Assembly (NCBI GenBank): GCA_965207025.1
Contig: OZ242258.1
Coordinates: 1,550,001 to 1,614,000, forward strand
Source of the DNA: Bin87 sp034423595
Lineage (GTDB): Bacteria; Chloroflexota; Dehalococcoidia; Lucifugimonadales; UBA3495
DNA length: 64,000 nucleotides
Direction: 5' to 3'
The translations under genes were made by a program, and so were the position numbers. Under the pieces are notes generated by a model. That model was not told the DNA's origin, searched no databases, and worked only from the letters and a program-made list of their open reading frames with translations. Shown here in pieces: positions 25,360 through 34,793 of the stretch (positions are counted from its first letter, which is position 1; each line of letters begins with the position of its first letter).

Positions 25360-26394
25360 ATGACTACCGCAACTGCGGTAAGCGCCGGCCCGATGGAGTA
25401 CGTAAAGACCATCGGCCTCACCACCAATCAGAGCGGTCGGGGTTTTATCAATCCCTACGACTGCTGTTTCACCAACGACGGGCGAATCCTGGTACTCAAC
25501 CACGCTGACGCGGCCCGCGCGGCGCTAATCCGTATCGGAGTCCTCAATTGGGATGAGGACTACCTCGGCGAGTACAGCAAAGGCACCGGCCGCGGCGAAG
25601 GCCAGTGGATGCTGCCCATTGGCATGGCCATCAGCGCCGACCAGCGCGTCCACATCACCGACGAGCAGTTGCATCGAGTTACGGTACTCGATACCAGTGG
25701 GGAATTCATCCGTATGTGGGGTGAGCAGGGCGATGCGTCAGGACAGCTCAACGGCCCCTCGGGAATCTCCGTCGCTCCTGACGGCACTGTGTACGTAGCC
25801 GAACAGCACAACCACCGGGTTCAGGTTTTTACGTCGGAGGGCGATCCGGTCTCCCAATGGGGTGAGTTTGGAGACGGCCCGGGGCAGTTCAACATGCCTT
25901 GGGGCATCGGGCTGGACGCCGACGGCAACGTATTCGTCGCCGACTGGCGCAATGACCGCATCCAGAAATTCACGGCGGACGGACAGCACCTGGCGACCTA
26001 CGGCTCTTCCGGCGCAAGAGATGGAGAATTCAGCCGGCCATCGGGCGTTTGCATTGATTCAGACGGGTACATCTATGTGTCCGACTGGGGCAACGAGCGG
26101 GTGCAACTTTTGGACCCGGCCGGCGACTTCGTCCAAACTCTGCGCGGACAGGCTACCCTGTCCAAGTGGGCCCAGGATTTCATGTCAGTGAACCCCGACG
26201 AATACAACACCCGGCAGATTGCCAACCTGGTTCCCGATCTCCCGGATCACCTCGATACCCCTTATCTCATCTCCGCCCAGACCGAACCGTACTTCTGGGG
26301 CCCGGTTTCCATCCGATTGGACCCTGAAGGACGCTTGTTCGTGGTGGAAGCCAACCGGCACCGTATCCAGGTGTACCAACGCCGCAAGGACTGA
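25360..26394 (+). CDS. NHL-repeat beta-propeller protein
   Basis: A 344-residue protein with five or six NHL repeats and no signal peptide. Repeats are visible as GQLNGPSGISVAPDGTVYVA, GQFNMPWGIGLDADGNVFVA, GEFSRPSGVCIDSDGYIYVS and a weaker VSIRLDPEGRLFVVEANRHR at the end. Such propellers bind ligands or proteins or act as lactonase-like enzymes; no catalytic call is possible. It lies in the plus-strand run with DUF1501, DUF1800 and glcDEF, 7 bp before glcD. Confidence 0.88.
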   Translation: MTTATAVSAGPMEYVKTIGLTTNQSGRGFINPYDCCFTNDGRILVLNHADAARAALIRIGVLNWDEDYLGEYSKGTGRGEGQWMLPIGMAISADQRVHITDEQLHRVTVLDTSGEFIRMWGEQGDASGQLNGPSGISVAPDGTVYVAEQHNHRVQVFTSEGDPVSQWGEFGDGPGQFNMPWGIGLDADGNVFVADWRNDRIQKFTADGQHLATYGSSGARDGEFSRPSGVCIDSDGYIYVSDWGNERVQLLDPAGDFVQTLRGQATLSKWAQDFMSVNPDEYNTRQIANLVPDLPDHLDTPYLISAQTEPYFWGPVSIRLDPEGRLFVVEANRHRIQVYQRRKD

Positions 26395-26401
26395 TCTAAC
26401 G

Positions 26402-27835
26402 TTGGCAAAAACGAATTTGATAGCTGAAATCAGAGCCATCGTTGGCGATGATTATGTGATCGATCACCAGGAAGACCTGCTGGTCTATGAGTATGATGGC
26501 TCGGTGGACCGCTCGATGCCCCGAGCGGTTGTTTTGCCGGCGAACACCGATGAGGTAAGCAAGGTGATGGCGGTCGCCTACGAGGCCGGAGTCACGGTTG
26601 TTGGTCGAGGCAGTGGCACCGGACTCAGCGGTGGAGCCATCACGCCGCCCGATGGTTTGCAAATCGCGTTTCCCCGAATGAATCGCATCCTTGAAATGGA
26701 TACGATCAACCAGACTGCGCTGGTGGAGCCGGGGGTGATAAACCTGGACCTGGACAACCACGTCCGCCAGTTCGGTATGAGGTATGCGCCCGACCCGTCC
26801 AGCCAACGGGCCTGTAGCCTGGGCGGCAACATAGCGGAGAACGCCGGTGGGCCGCATTGCCTGGCCTACGGCGCGACCACCAACCATGTCATCGGCATGG
26901 AGGTGGTGCTTGAGGATGGCGAGGTCGTCTATCTCGGCGGGCAAGCTCGGGAAGCCGCCGGCTATGACCTGCGCGGGGCGTTCGTGGGTTCCGAGGGAAC
27001 CTTCGGCATCGCCACGAAAATACTGGTGCGGTTGCTGCCCGCGCCGGAATCGGTACGGACCTTTCTGGGGATCTTTCCCGACATAGACTCCGCTTGCACG
27101 GCGGTGTCCGCGGTAATCGGGTACGGAATAGTGCCGGCCGCCCTGGAGATGATCGACGCTTTGAGCATCCGAGCCGTCCAGAACGTCACCGATGCAGGCT
27201 ATCCCAACGATGCGGGCGCGGTGCTGCTGATTGAACTGGAGGGTCTGCGCGAGGAGGTGGAGGAAGTTACTCAGGACGTGGAATCGGCGCTTTGGGATAC
27301 CGGGGCCGCCGACGTGCGTGTCGCCGAGGACGACGCTGAGCGGGAGCGGTTGTGGGTTGGTCGGAAGACTGCATTCGGCGCGTTCGGCACCATCGCGCCA
27401 AACTATTATCTGGTGGACGGCGTCGTACCGCGAACCAGATTGACCCAGATGTTGAGGAAAGTCCACGAAGTCAGCGAACGCTACGGCATCACCATCGCCA
27501 ATGTCTTTCACGCCGGCGACGGTAACCTTCACCCCTGTATGCTGTTTGACGCTCGCGAGCCGGGGGTCATGGACAACGCAATGGCCGCCGCCGCGGAGCT
27601 GATGGAGGAATGCGCGGCGCTCGGCGGCACCCTCAGCGGAGAGCATGGCATCGGGCTGGAAAAGAAGGAGTTCATGCCGCTGGTATATGCCGACGAGGAC
27701 ATGGCGGCCATGCAGAGAGTACGGGAAGCCTTTGCTCCGCAGAATCGCCTGAATCCGGGAAAGATTTTCCCGGATGGAAGTTACTATCGTCCGACGCCCC
27801 ATCCCGCCGCGCACACTGCCGGCCTCTACGCGTGA
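26402..27835 (+). CDS. glcD: FAD-linked oxidase, glycolate oxidase subunit GlcD
   Basis: Flavin subunit oxidising glycolate (or a related 2-hydroxy acid) with transfer of electrons to the Fe-S subunit. The 477-residue protein has an FAD_binding_4 domain (PRAVVLPANTDEVSKVM, GRGSGTGLSGGA, DPSSQRACSLGGNIAENAGG) and a C-terminal FAD-oxidase domain ending with VFHAGDGNLHPCM and LSGEHGIGLEKKEFM. The start is TTG at 26402; the frame is open further upstream only as a shadow of the NHL gene. It precedes GlcE- and GlcF-like genes without gaps, a complete glcDEF order. Confidence 0.92.
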   Translation: MAKTNLIAEIRAIVGDDYVIDHQEDLLVYEYDGSVDRSMPRAVVLPANTDEVSKVMAVAYEAGVTVVGRGSGTGLSGGAITPPDGLQIAFPRMNRILEMDTINQTALVEPGVINLDLDNHVRQFGMRYAPDPSSQRACSLGGNIAENAGGPHCLAYGATTNHVIGMEVVLEDGEVVYLGGQAREAAGYDLRGAFVGSEGTFGIATKILVRLLPAPESVRTFLGIFPDIDSACTAVSAVIGYGIVPAALEMIDALSIRAVQNVTDAGYPNDAGAVLLIELEGLREEVEEVTQDVESALWDTGAADVRVAEDDAERERLWVGRKTAFGAFGTIAPNYYLVDGVVPRTRLTQMLRKVHEVSERYGITIANVFHAGDGNLHPCMLFDAREPGVMDNAMAAAAELMEECAALGGTLSGEHGIGLEKKEFMPLVYADEDMAAMQRVREAFAPQNRLNPGKIFPDGSYYRPTPHPAAHTAGLYA

Positions 27836-27838
27836 TGC

Positions 27839-29188
27839 ATGACGGCATCGCCTGATCTCGGTCGGGATATTTCCGCCCAACTCGCGGTCCTTATCGGCCG
27901 GAACCGCGTGGTTAGCGATAACCGCGTTACAGACTACTCGATTGGACCCTTTGTTCCTCCGGCAGTCGCGTGCCCGTCGGATGTCGAAGAAGTTTCAGCG
28001 GTGTTGGAATGGGCGCACCGCAACGACATCGCGGTTTATCCCACCGGAGGTCGCACGCTCAGCCATTTGGGGAACCGGCCGAGTCGTCCGGGAATTGCGC
28101 TGGACATGACCCGGCTGAACCGTATGGTTGATTTTCAGCCGGCTGATCTCACCGTGCGCGTTCAGGCCGGCATGACGGTCAGCGAGCTCGACTCCACGTT
28201 GAGCCGGGAAAAAAAGTATGTCCCGCTGGCTCCACCGCTGGCGCATCGGGCCACCATTGGAGGCACGCTGGCGACAGGCATCAGCGGGCCAATGCGCTCT
28301 GCCTACGGGTTGCCCAGGGACTGGCTTATAGGGATCAGTGTGGTAGGGGCCGACGGAACCCCCAGCAAAGCCGGGGGGCAGGTCGTCAAAAACGTAACGG
28401 GCTATGACCTGAACCGCCTGTACACCGGCTCCCTGGGTACGTTGGCCGTGATCACGGAAGCCACGTTCAAGATTACGCCGGCGCCGACGGCATGGGCGGC
28501 GATAACCGCCGCGTTCAAAAACAATTCGGCTGTGGTGGCGGCGTGCCGAAACCTACTGTCGCAGCATTTCGCTCCACAGGGCCTACACGTCCTGAGCTCG
28601 GCGGCAGCGCAGCGGCTGGGAGATTCCAGCGTGCCCTCCGGAGGTGGGCCAGTGGCGATCGCTCTGATTGCCGGCAGGCCGGCATCAGTGAAGCGTAGGG
28701 TGGAAGATACGGTCTCGGCCTGGCGGGACACTGACGCCACATTCCAAGTCGCCGGGCAAGAAGCCGTCGAACTGGCCGAGACGTTAGCGGACTTTCCGGT
28801 CAAGCCGACTGATCCACCATCCGTATGCGTTCGACTGAACACGTCGCCCGACGCTCTGGAGAAACTGTTGACGCTGGATGAGCATGGCATTGGTGGAGAA
28901 GAGCCTGGCATTGTGGGCGACGCCGGATTTGGCGGAGGCCGACTGATGTGGTGGGGCAACTTTTCGAGTGAAAACGCGGTTCACGTCGCCGAACGCCTCC
29001 GGCAGATTCAATCCACAGCGGCGAGTTTGGGGGGCGACGCCATCGTGGAGACCTGCCCGCAGGCGGCAAAAGAACTGATCGACGTTTGGGGGCCGGCACC
29101 GTCGGGGATGGCGATTATGAGTCGCATCAAGCACCAATTTGACCCCAAAGGGCTGCTCAACCCCGGGCGCTTCATCGGAGGACTGTGA
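27839..29188 (+). CDS. glcE: FAD-binding oxidoreductase, GlcE-like
   Basis: Second flavin-binding subunit of glycolate oxidase. The 449 residues contain the FAD domain (AVACPSDVEEVSAVLEWAH, YPTGGRTLSHLG, TIGGTLATGISGPMRSAYG) and KAGGQVVKNVTGYDLNRLYTG, the hallmark of GlcE. The C-terminus ends with FDPKGLLNPGRF as in other members of the flavin-oxidase family. It is longer than E. coli GlcE (about 350), owing to a fuller C-terminal half. The ATG at 27839 is 4 bp after the glcD stop, and the gene overlaps glcF by one base. Confidence 0.9.
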   Translation: MTASPDLGRDISAQLAVLIGRNRVVSDNRVTDYSIGPFVPPAVACPSDVEEVSAVLEWAHRNDIAVYPTGGRTLSHLGNRPSRPGIALDMTRLNRMVDFQPADLTVRVQAGMTVSELDSTLSREKKYVPLAPPLAHRATIGGTLATGISGPMRSAYGLPRDWLIGISVVGADGTPSKAGGQVVKNVTGYDLNRLYTGSLGTLAVITEATFKITPAPTAWAAITAAFKNNSAVVAACRNLLSQHFAPQGLHVLSSAAAQRLGDSSVPSGGGPVAIALIAGRPASVKRRVEDTVSAWRDTDATFQVAGQEAVELAETLADFPVKPTDPPSVCVRLNTSPDALEKLLTLDEHGIGGEEPGIVGDAGFGGGRLMWWGNFSSENAVHVAERLRQIQSTAASLGGDAIVETCPQAAKELIDVWGPAPSGMAIMSRIKHQFDPKGLLNPGRFIGGL

Positions 29189-30588
29189 TGGTCAACGGCG
29201 CTAACTCGCAGACGGATGAGGTCCGGCACCTGGGCGGCGGAATCGACGCCGGGCACGGTTTCCCATACGGCCTGCCTTTCGAGGGATCTTTGAACGACGG
29301 ACCCGGGTTCGTCGGCAGCGACGCGCCGGCGGAAGCCGACCTGTACCGATGCGTCCATTGCGGCCTGTGCCTAAGCGCCTGTCCCACGTATGTTGAGACA
29401 CGGTTGGAAACGGAGTCTCCCAGGGGGCGAATAGCCCTGATGAAAGCCGTCCACGAGGGTCGGGTTGGGATCAGCGACCGCCTGGTATCCCATTGGGAAC
29501 TGTGTCTCCAATGCCGGGCCTGTGAGGCGGTATGCCCGTCCGGAGTGCCATACGGCCGACTGATGGAGCACACGCGGGCGCAGGTGCGGGACAGCAATCT
29601 GGAAAGTCCTGAACTGAATCGGCTCTCTCGTCTGTTCCTGCGGGCTGCTCTGCCCCACAACGGACGGCTGAGAATCGCGGGCCATCTGATGCGCATGTAC
29701 CAGAAGTCAGGCTTGCAAGGGTTGGTACGACGTACCAGCCTCCTGAAAGCTCTCCCCGGCGGGCTTGACGAAATGGAAGCCCAGATGCCCGTGATGGGCG
29801 ATCAGTTTTTCACCCCGAGTGGCCAGGTCCATCCGGCCAAGGGCGAACGTCGGATGACCGTGGGGTTGCTGTCCGGCTGCGTCATGCCGATGATGCAGGG
29901 CGAAGCGATGCGGGCGACGGTACGGGTGTTGCAGCGCAACGGTTGCGACGTGGTGATTCCGGCTGGGCAAGGTTGCTGCGGCGCGCTCAACCTGCACGCC
30001 GGCGACCTGGAGCTGGGGCGGCAGTTAGCGCGGCGGAACATAGACGCTTTCCGCGCCGCCGGCGTTGAGGCGATCATTACCGCCTCGGCCGGCTGCGGTT
30101 CCTCCATGAAAGAATATGGCGACCTGCTGCGGGAGGATTCGGATTACGCGGACATGGCCCACGAGTTCGCGGACAGTACGCAGGACATTTCCGAGTTTCT
30201 GGCCGGCCGGCCCGTAGATCCGCCCCGAGCTGAACTGCCCTGGCGGGTCACCATGCAGGACCCTTGCCACCTGGCTCACGCACAACGGATCACCGAGGCA
30301 CCCCGCCAAGTACTACGCAGTATCCCAGGTCTGCACCTGAGCGAGATGGCCGAATCGTCGCTGTGCTGCGGGTCCGCGGGATTCTACTCGCTGCTGCAGC
30401 GGGACATGTCTCAGCGGCTGCAAAGGCGCAAGATAGGAAACGCGCTCGCAACCGAAGCAGAAGTGATCGCCTCCGCCAACCCCGGCTGCATGGCGCAATT
30501 GGAGCAGGGGTTGCGAAACGCCGGATCCGACGTGCGGGTGATGCACGTGGTGGAAATACTCGACGCCGCGTACAGAATCGAAGGCTGA
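29188..30588 (+). CDS. glcF: Glycolate oxidase iron-sulfur subunit GlcF
   Basis: Electron-transfer subunit. The 466-residue protein has two [4Fe-4S] motifs (CVHCGLCLSACP, CLQCRACEAVCP) and two CCG domains (GCCGALNLHAGD and LCCGSAGFYSLLQ). The ATG at 29188 overlaps the glcE stop (TGATG). The N-terminal about 45 residues are an acidic extension. The gene converges on an aminotransferase gene, with the stops 1 bp apart. Electrons probably go to the quinone pool; no cytochrome gene is adjacent. Confidence 0.92.
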   Translation: MVNGANSQTDEVRHLGGGIDAGHGFPYGLPFEGSLNDGPGFVGSDAPAEADLYRCVHCGLCLSACPTYVETRLETESPRGRIALMKAVHEGRVGISDRLVSHWELCLQCRACEAVCPSGVPYGRLMEHTRAQVRDSNLESPELNRLSRLFLRAALPHNGRLRIAGHLMRMYQKSGLQGLVRRTSLLKALPGGLDEMEAQMPVMGDQFFTPSGQVHPAKGERRMTVGLLSGCVMPMMQGEAMRATVRVLQRNGCDVVIPAGQGCCGALNLHAGDLELGRQLARRNIDAFRAAGVEAIITASAGCGSSMKEYGDLLREDSDYADMAHEFADSTQDISEFLAGRPVDPPRAELPWRVTMQDPCHLAHAQRITEAPRQVLRSIPGLHLSEMAESSLCCGSAGFYSLLQRDMSQRLQRRKIGNALATEAEVIASANPGCMAQLEQGLRNAGSDVRVMHVVEILDAAYRIEG

Positions 30589-30589
30589 T

Positions 30590-31792
30590 CTAATTCGATT
30601 TGCCGTTGTTGGCAAAACTCCGCTGGGCGGCTGCTACGCTAGCCCCAAATGCAACCTCATAACCAACGTCGGCCAGGATCATTTCGAGGGCCGACAGGAC
30701 GGACAGTACGTTGCTCTCCCTGGCGCCTTCGCCCATCATGCCGATACGCCAAACTCGGTTACGAAACTCGCCAAGACCGCCGCTGACCTCGATGTTGAAG
30801 TCGTTGAGCAGTCGGCCACGCACCGCGGCCTCGTCAATGCCCTCCGGGGACTTGACGACGGTGATGGGATTCAACTGGTAGTCCTCCGCTGTAGCCAACT
30901 CCAGCCCCATGGCGGAGAGGCCGGCCCGGAGACCGGCGGCGACATGGGCGTGGCGGGCGTGCCGTTCTTCTATACCCTCTTCCATCATCATGCGCAGCGA
31001 TTCGCGCATGGCGTAGGTCATGGTGATGGGGCTGGTGTGGTGATAGACACGCTGGGTTTCGTTCCAGTACTCAGCAACTCCCTGGAGGTTGAAATAAAAG
31101 CTCTCAACCCTGGTGGAACGCCTGTTAATGGCGTCCATGGCCCGCTCGCCAAAGCTGATGGGCGCCAATCCGGGAGGGGCTCCGAGGCACTTCTGGCTGG
31201 CGCTGTAGCACACGTCGATGTCCCAGTCATCTACGCGCACTTCGTGGCTGCCCAGAGAGGTGACCGCATCCACAACCACCAATGCGCCGTAGCGGTGCGC
31301 CATGTCGATGGCGTTCTGCAAGGGAGTGATTGCCCCGGTCGAGGTTTCGGCATGAACCAGGCCGACCATCTTGGTTCCGGGGTTGGCTTTGAGCGCATCC
31401 TCCAAAGCATTGAGGTCCGCCGGCTCGCCCCATGGAGAATCAACCATGACGGTGTTCGCGCCGCAACGCCCAGCGATGTCGGCCAGCCGCACTCCGAAAT
31501 AACCGTTGCGACAGACGATAGCCGTATCGCCACGTTCGAGGATGTTGACGCACGCAGTTTCCATGGCACCGGTTCCGGTGGCCGAAATCGGCATGGTCAC
31601 GTAATTTTCGGTGTGGAAAACCCGCCGCAGCATTTCGCACACATCGTCCATTATCTGGAAAAAGAGTGGGTCGAGGTGGCCCACCACAGGCTGGGTCATG
31701 GCGCGCAGCACGCGGGGATGGACGGTACAAGGACCCGCTCCCAGCAGCAACCGGTTCGGGGCTTCAAATTCGTCGAAGTATGATTCGTTCAC
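30590..31792 (-). CDS. Alanine-glyoxylate-type aminotransferase (PLP)
   Basis: A class-V aminotransferase of about 400 residues, probably transferring the amino group from alanine or serine to glyoxylate. PLP-site features are SATGTGAMETAC, GLVHAETSTGAITPL, VVDAVTSLGSHEV and the Schiff-base Lys in SASQKCLGAPPGLAP. Early LLLGAGPCTVHPRVL is typical of AGXT-like proteins. I start it at GTG 31792, which has GGAG six bases upstream; the frame runs to 31846 but that part is repeat-encoded. Its convergent position to glcDEF suggests a glycolate-glyoxylate-glycine route. Confidence 0.85.
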   Translation of the reverse strand: MNESYFDEFEAPNRLLLGAGPCTVHPRVLRAMTQPVVGHLDPLFFQIMDDVCEMLRRVFHTENYVTMPISATGTGAMETACVNILERGDTAIVCRNGYFGVRLADIAGRCGANTVMVDSPWGEPADLNALEDALKANPGTKMVGLVHAETSTGAITPLQNAIDMAHRYGALVVVDAVTSLGSHEVRVDDWDIDVCYSASQKCLGAPPGLAPISFGERAMDAINRRSTRVESFYFNLQGVAEYWNETQRVYHHTSPITMTYAMRESLRMMMEEGIEERHARHAHVAAGLRAGLSAMGLELATAEDYQLNPITVVKSPEGIDEAAVRGRLLNDFNIEVSGGLGEFRNRVWRIGMMGEGARESNVLSVLSALEMILADVGYEVAFGASVAAAQRSFANNGKSN

Positions 31793-31823
31793 TGTGATCT
31801 CCGGTAGTCCTTGTAGAGCGACT

Positions 31824-31858
31824 TCACCCTCAGCCTTTCCCATCAAGGGAGAGGGAAT
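31824..31858. repeat. CCCTCTCCC/GAGAGGG hairpin repeat, copy 2
   Basis: TTCACCCTCAGCCTTTCCC followed by GGGAGAGGG. Related to 49-89 and 56630-56670. It overlaps an upstream open frame of the aminotransferase. Confidence 0.6.
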
Positions 31859-31893
31859 GATCGGTGGGTATGCGAATTTCTGAAACCGGGCAG

Positions 31894-32691
31894 TTACACC
31901 ACCGCCGACGCGCCGCCGTCGATGTTGATGGCAACGCCAGTCAGGTAGCTGGCGCGTTCCGAGGCGAGGAAAGCGATTACATCGCCGGCCTCGGCTCCTT
32001 CCCCAACTCGACCCAACGGTACGCCGCGACCAGCGGCCAGTTGGGCGTAGAAATCGTTCATGTCCAAATCAGGCTCGTTGACAATTCGAGAATCGTAGCG
32101 ACGCTGGTGCTGGCCGCTCTTGATGAGCCCGATGCAAACGGTGTTCACCAGTATGTTGTCAGAGGCCAAGTCTTTGGACAGGCCCTTGGTGATGGCGATG
32201 CCAGCGGCCCGGGAGATGGATGTCGGCATGGAATTGGCGCCGGGCGTCCGGCCTCCGAGGTTGGTGACGTTGATGATGCGACCGCCGCCGACCTTGCGCA
32301 TTTCAGGGATGGAGGCCCGGATCAGGCGGACAGCGCCCCATACCTTGAGCTCGAAATCGAACTCCCAATCGTCATCGCTCACGTCCTCGAACCCTTTGGC
32401 CATGGAGGTGCCGGCGTTGTTCACCAGGATGTCCACACGTCCATATCTCTCGACAGCAGTGTTGACCACTTGGGAGGCCGTATCGCGGTCGGTAACATCG
32501 GCGGACAGGGGCAGCACCTCGCCCTCTGTAGCGGTGCGGATCTCATCTGCCGCTGCATCCAGGACGTCCTGCCGACGCGCCACGATGATGACGTTGGCAC
32601 CCTCGCCGGCCATACGCAAAGCGGCTGCTTTGCCAATTCCTTCACTGCCGCCGGTTACGATTGCTACCTTCCCATCCAATCCCAACTCCAT
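31894..32691 (-). CDS. Short-chain dehydrogenase/reductase, atypical active site
   Basis: A 265-residue Rossmann protein. The NAD(P) site VTGGSEGIGKAAALRMAGEG and the structural NNAG are normal. The usual catalytic Ser...Tyr-x3-Lys is not: where YSASK is expected I read TSISR (within SMPTSISRAAGIAITK), and the catalytic Ser position appears as Asn/Gly (NVTNLGG). After it comes VCIGLIKSGQHQRR. It may be an SDR subgroup with altered chemistry or a binding protein. The C-terminal LTGVAINIDGG is intact. Gene order gives no substrate. Confidence 0.8.
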   Translation of the reverse strand: MELGLDGKVAIVTGGSEGIGKAAALRMAGEGANVIIVARRQDVLDAAADEIRTATEGEVLPLSADVTDRDTASQVVNTAVERYGRVDILVNNAGTSMAKGFEDVSDDDWEFDFELKVWGAVRLIRASIPEMRKVGGGRIINVTNLGGRTPGANSMPTSISRAAGIAITKGLSKDLASDNILVNTVCIGLIKSGQHQRRYDSRIVNEPDLDMNDFYAQLAAGRGVPLGRVGEGAEAGDVIAFLASERASYLTGVAINIDGGASAVV

Positions 32692-32785
32692 CGCTCGCCT
32701 CCTTGTAAAAACCCGGATAATGTGACGGTATCCGGGCGCAATTGTGTCGATAACCGACGGGGATTATAGCACAAGGCCACCCAAC

Positions 32786-33558
32786 CTATTCCGGTCGCAC
32801 TCCCGTCAGCCCCCACGAGCCTTCGTCATCACACGTGTCCAACATCTCGCGCAAAGCTCCCACCTCCGCTCTGTTAACGGTCAACTTCCACTTTGCCTTG
32901 ACCGATACCCAATCGGAAGCGTAACGACACCAACCGGCGGTATCGTCCGGTCGCCATTGGTCGGGCGGTTGCTTGCCTTTGGAACGGTTCACGGATGCGC
33001 CCGTCACCTGGAGGCTGGGAGCATGAGCCAGATCATTGGCGTAGGCGCGTTTGCGGTCCTTATCCCAATCCCAGCCGCCGGATTCGTGGACATGGCCAGC
33101 GGCACGTGATGGTCGATGTCCACATCCCCAGCGTTGGTAAAAACTTCGCCACTCCACGGCCCAAGCCATTCTCCTCCCGTTACGCGGCACCTCTCCTCGC
33201 TGGCAAAGGTGACTATCGCAAAGCTTTCGGCAATCAGGGCTTCGGCTCGCGTGTCCTGGCAATCACGGTCGGCATCAACCCAATGCCGCCAGTCGCTCCG
33301 GTCGTAATCGATTTCGCTGCCCCGCTCAGCAACCGGCAACTCGTCCAGAATGGCAACTACTTTCTGCACATCCGATGGTAAGGGACGATCAAGGGCGGAA
33401 CCACCGCCGGGCGTCGATGATTCGGCATCAGCCAACCGGGATATGTCATCGGCAACCCGTCCTGCCGTTTTAACTGCTTTGACGCCGGAATCACATGCCA
33501 ACGACACCAATATCGCCAGCAGCATAAGCCCCAGGGCGATAGTGAAGGCGGCTCTCAA
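32786..33558 (-). pseudogene. Frameshifted secreted HNH nuclease (DUF1524/GmrSD-C-like) lipoprotein
   Basis: Two overlapping frames make one protein. Frame one (33558 down) has a lipoprotein signal ending LVSLACDSG and continues to DVDIDHHVPLAMST. Frame two resumes with HESGGWDWDKDRKR, ASVNRSKGKQPPDQWRP and a C-terminal LREMLDTC block. Around 33091-33096 a single missing base (A in GCC[A]ATGTCC) would restore PLANVHESGGW. The DHHVPL and NRSKG motifs are the nuclease core. The cause may be true decay or a sequencing error. It begins 6 bp after trpB, where trpA is often found. A second broken homologue is at 63135-63783. Confidence 0.75.
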
Positions 33559-33563
33559 CCTTT

Positions 33564-34784
33564 CTAAACCCCGATGCCTTCCCGCTCAGCGATGGACGGA
33601 ACGTCCTTGTCCCCGCGACCGCTGAGGCAAATCACGATAATGTTGTCCGATGGCATGTCGGCAGCCATGCGGCTAACGTGATAGATGGCGTGAGCGGATT
33701 CCAATGCGGGGATGATGCCCTCGGTTTGACAGAGCAACCGGAACCCTTCCAGCGCTTCGTCGTCCGTTACGGATAGGTATTCGGCGCGGCCCGTCGCTTT
33801 CAGCCAACTGTGCTCCGGGCCGACTCCCGGGTAGTCTAGCCCGGCGGAGATGCTGTGGGCTTCCTGGATCTGGCCGTGCTCGTCCTGCAACAGGTACGAC
33901 ATTGAACCGTGCAGCACACCCGGCCGTCCCGCGGACAGGGTGGCGGAATGACGGCCCGTTTCCACCCCTTCGCCGGCGGCTTCCACTCCCACCAGCCGGA
34001 CATCTCCATCACCGATGAATTCGTAGAAAGTGCCGATGGCGTTGCTGCCGCCGCCAACACAGGCGGCCACTACATCGGGCAGGCGCCCCTCCACGTCCAG
34101 AATCTGTTGCCGGGCTTCGCGTCCGATTACCGACTGGAAATCCCGCACCAGCATTGGGTACGGATGGGGCCCGACTACGCTGCCAATCAGATAGTGGGTG
34201 TTCTCGACATTGGTGACCCAGTCGCGGATGGCTTCATTAATCGCGTCCTTGAGGGTTCGCGTGCCGGATTCCACGCCGATGACCTCCGCTCCCAGCAGGC
34301 GCATCCGGTACACGTTTAGCGCTTGCCGGACGGTGTCCTCAACCCCCATATACACGATGCACTGCAACCCCAGCATGGCGCATACGGTTGCGCTGGCAAC
34401 CCCGTGCTGCCCGGCGCCGGTTTCCGCGATGATGCGTTGCTTGCCCATCCGTTGCGCCAACAGGCACTGGCCCAGGGCGTTGTTGATCTTGTGCGCTCCG
34501 GTGTGCGCCAGGTCCTCGCGCTTCAGGTAGATGCGCGCCCCGCCGCAATGTCGCGTCAAGTTCTCGGCGTAGTACAACGCGGTGGGCCGGCCGGCGTAGT
34601 TGCGCATAAGATGGTCGAGTTGCTCCGCGAAATCGGCGTCGTCCTGGGCGGCGCGGTAGGCTATTTCAAGCTCAGTGAGCGCGGCCATGACCGTTTCGGG
34701 AACGAATTTCCCGCCGAAATCACCGAAGCGGCCCCGTTCGTCCGGGAGGTTAGTCTGGGTGGTTGCTACCATGGTGGACTCCAC
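33564..34784 (-). CDS. trpB: Tryptophan synthase beta chain
   Basis: Makes tryptophan from indole and serine. The 406-residue protein has FGGKFVPETVMAAL, the PLP Lys in HTGAHKINNALGQ, the catalytic Glu in AETGAGQHGVA, the PLP phosphate loop CVGGGSNAIG, and LLQDEHGQIQEAHSISAGLDYPGVGP, typical of TrpB1. Two starts are possible (34784 and 34772, MVATTQTNL). It is last in trpDCFB; the expected trpA does not follow it in the window. Confidence 0.96.
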   Translation of the reverse strand: MESTMVATTQTNLPDERGRFGDFGGKFVPETVMAALTELEIAYRAAQDDADFAEQLDHLMRNYAGRPTALYYAENLTRHCGGARIYLKREDLAHTGAHKINNALGQCLLAQRMGKQRIIAETGAGQHGVASATVCAMLGLQCIVYMGVEDTVRQALNVYRMRLLGAEVIGVESGTRTLKDAINEAIRDWVTNVENTHYLIGSVVGPHPYPMLVRDFQSVIGREARQQILDVEGRLPDVVAACVGGGSNAIGTFYEFIGDGDVRLVGVEAAGEGVETGRHSATLSAGRPGVLHGSMSYLLQDEHGQIQEAHSISAGLDYPGVGPEHSWLKATGRAEYLSVTDDEALEGFRLLCQTEGIIPALESAHAIYHVSRMAADMPSDNIIVICLSGRGDKDVPSIAEREGIGV

Positions 34785-34793
34785 TGCTGTCGA

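Noticed and set aside
26219..26401. Extended N-terminus for GlcD
   Set aside because: The added residues are out-of-frame NHL gene sequence; the TTG at 26402 matches the family start.
26396..27880. Long minus-strand open frame (494 codons) opposite glcD
   Set aside because: It mirrors the plus-strand glcD codons, has no family motifs and shows His/Gly/Arg-rich shadow composition.
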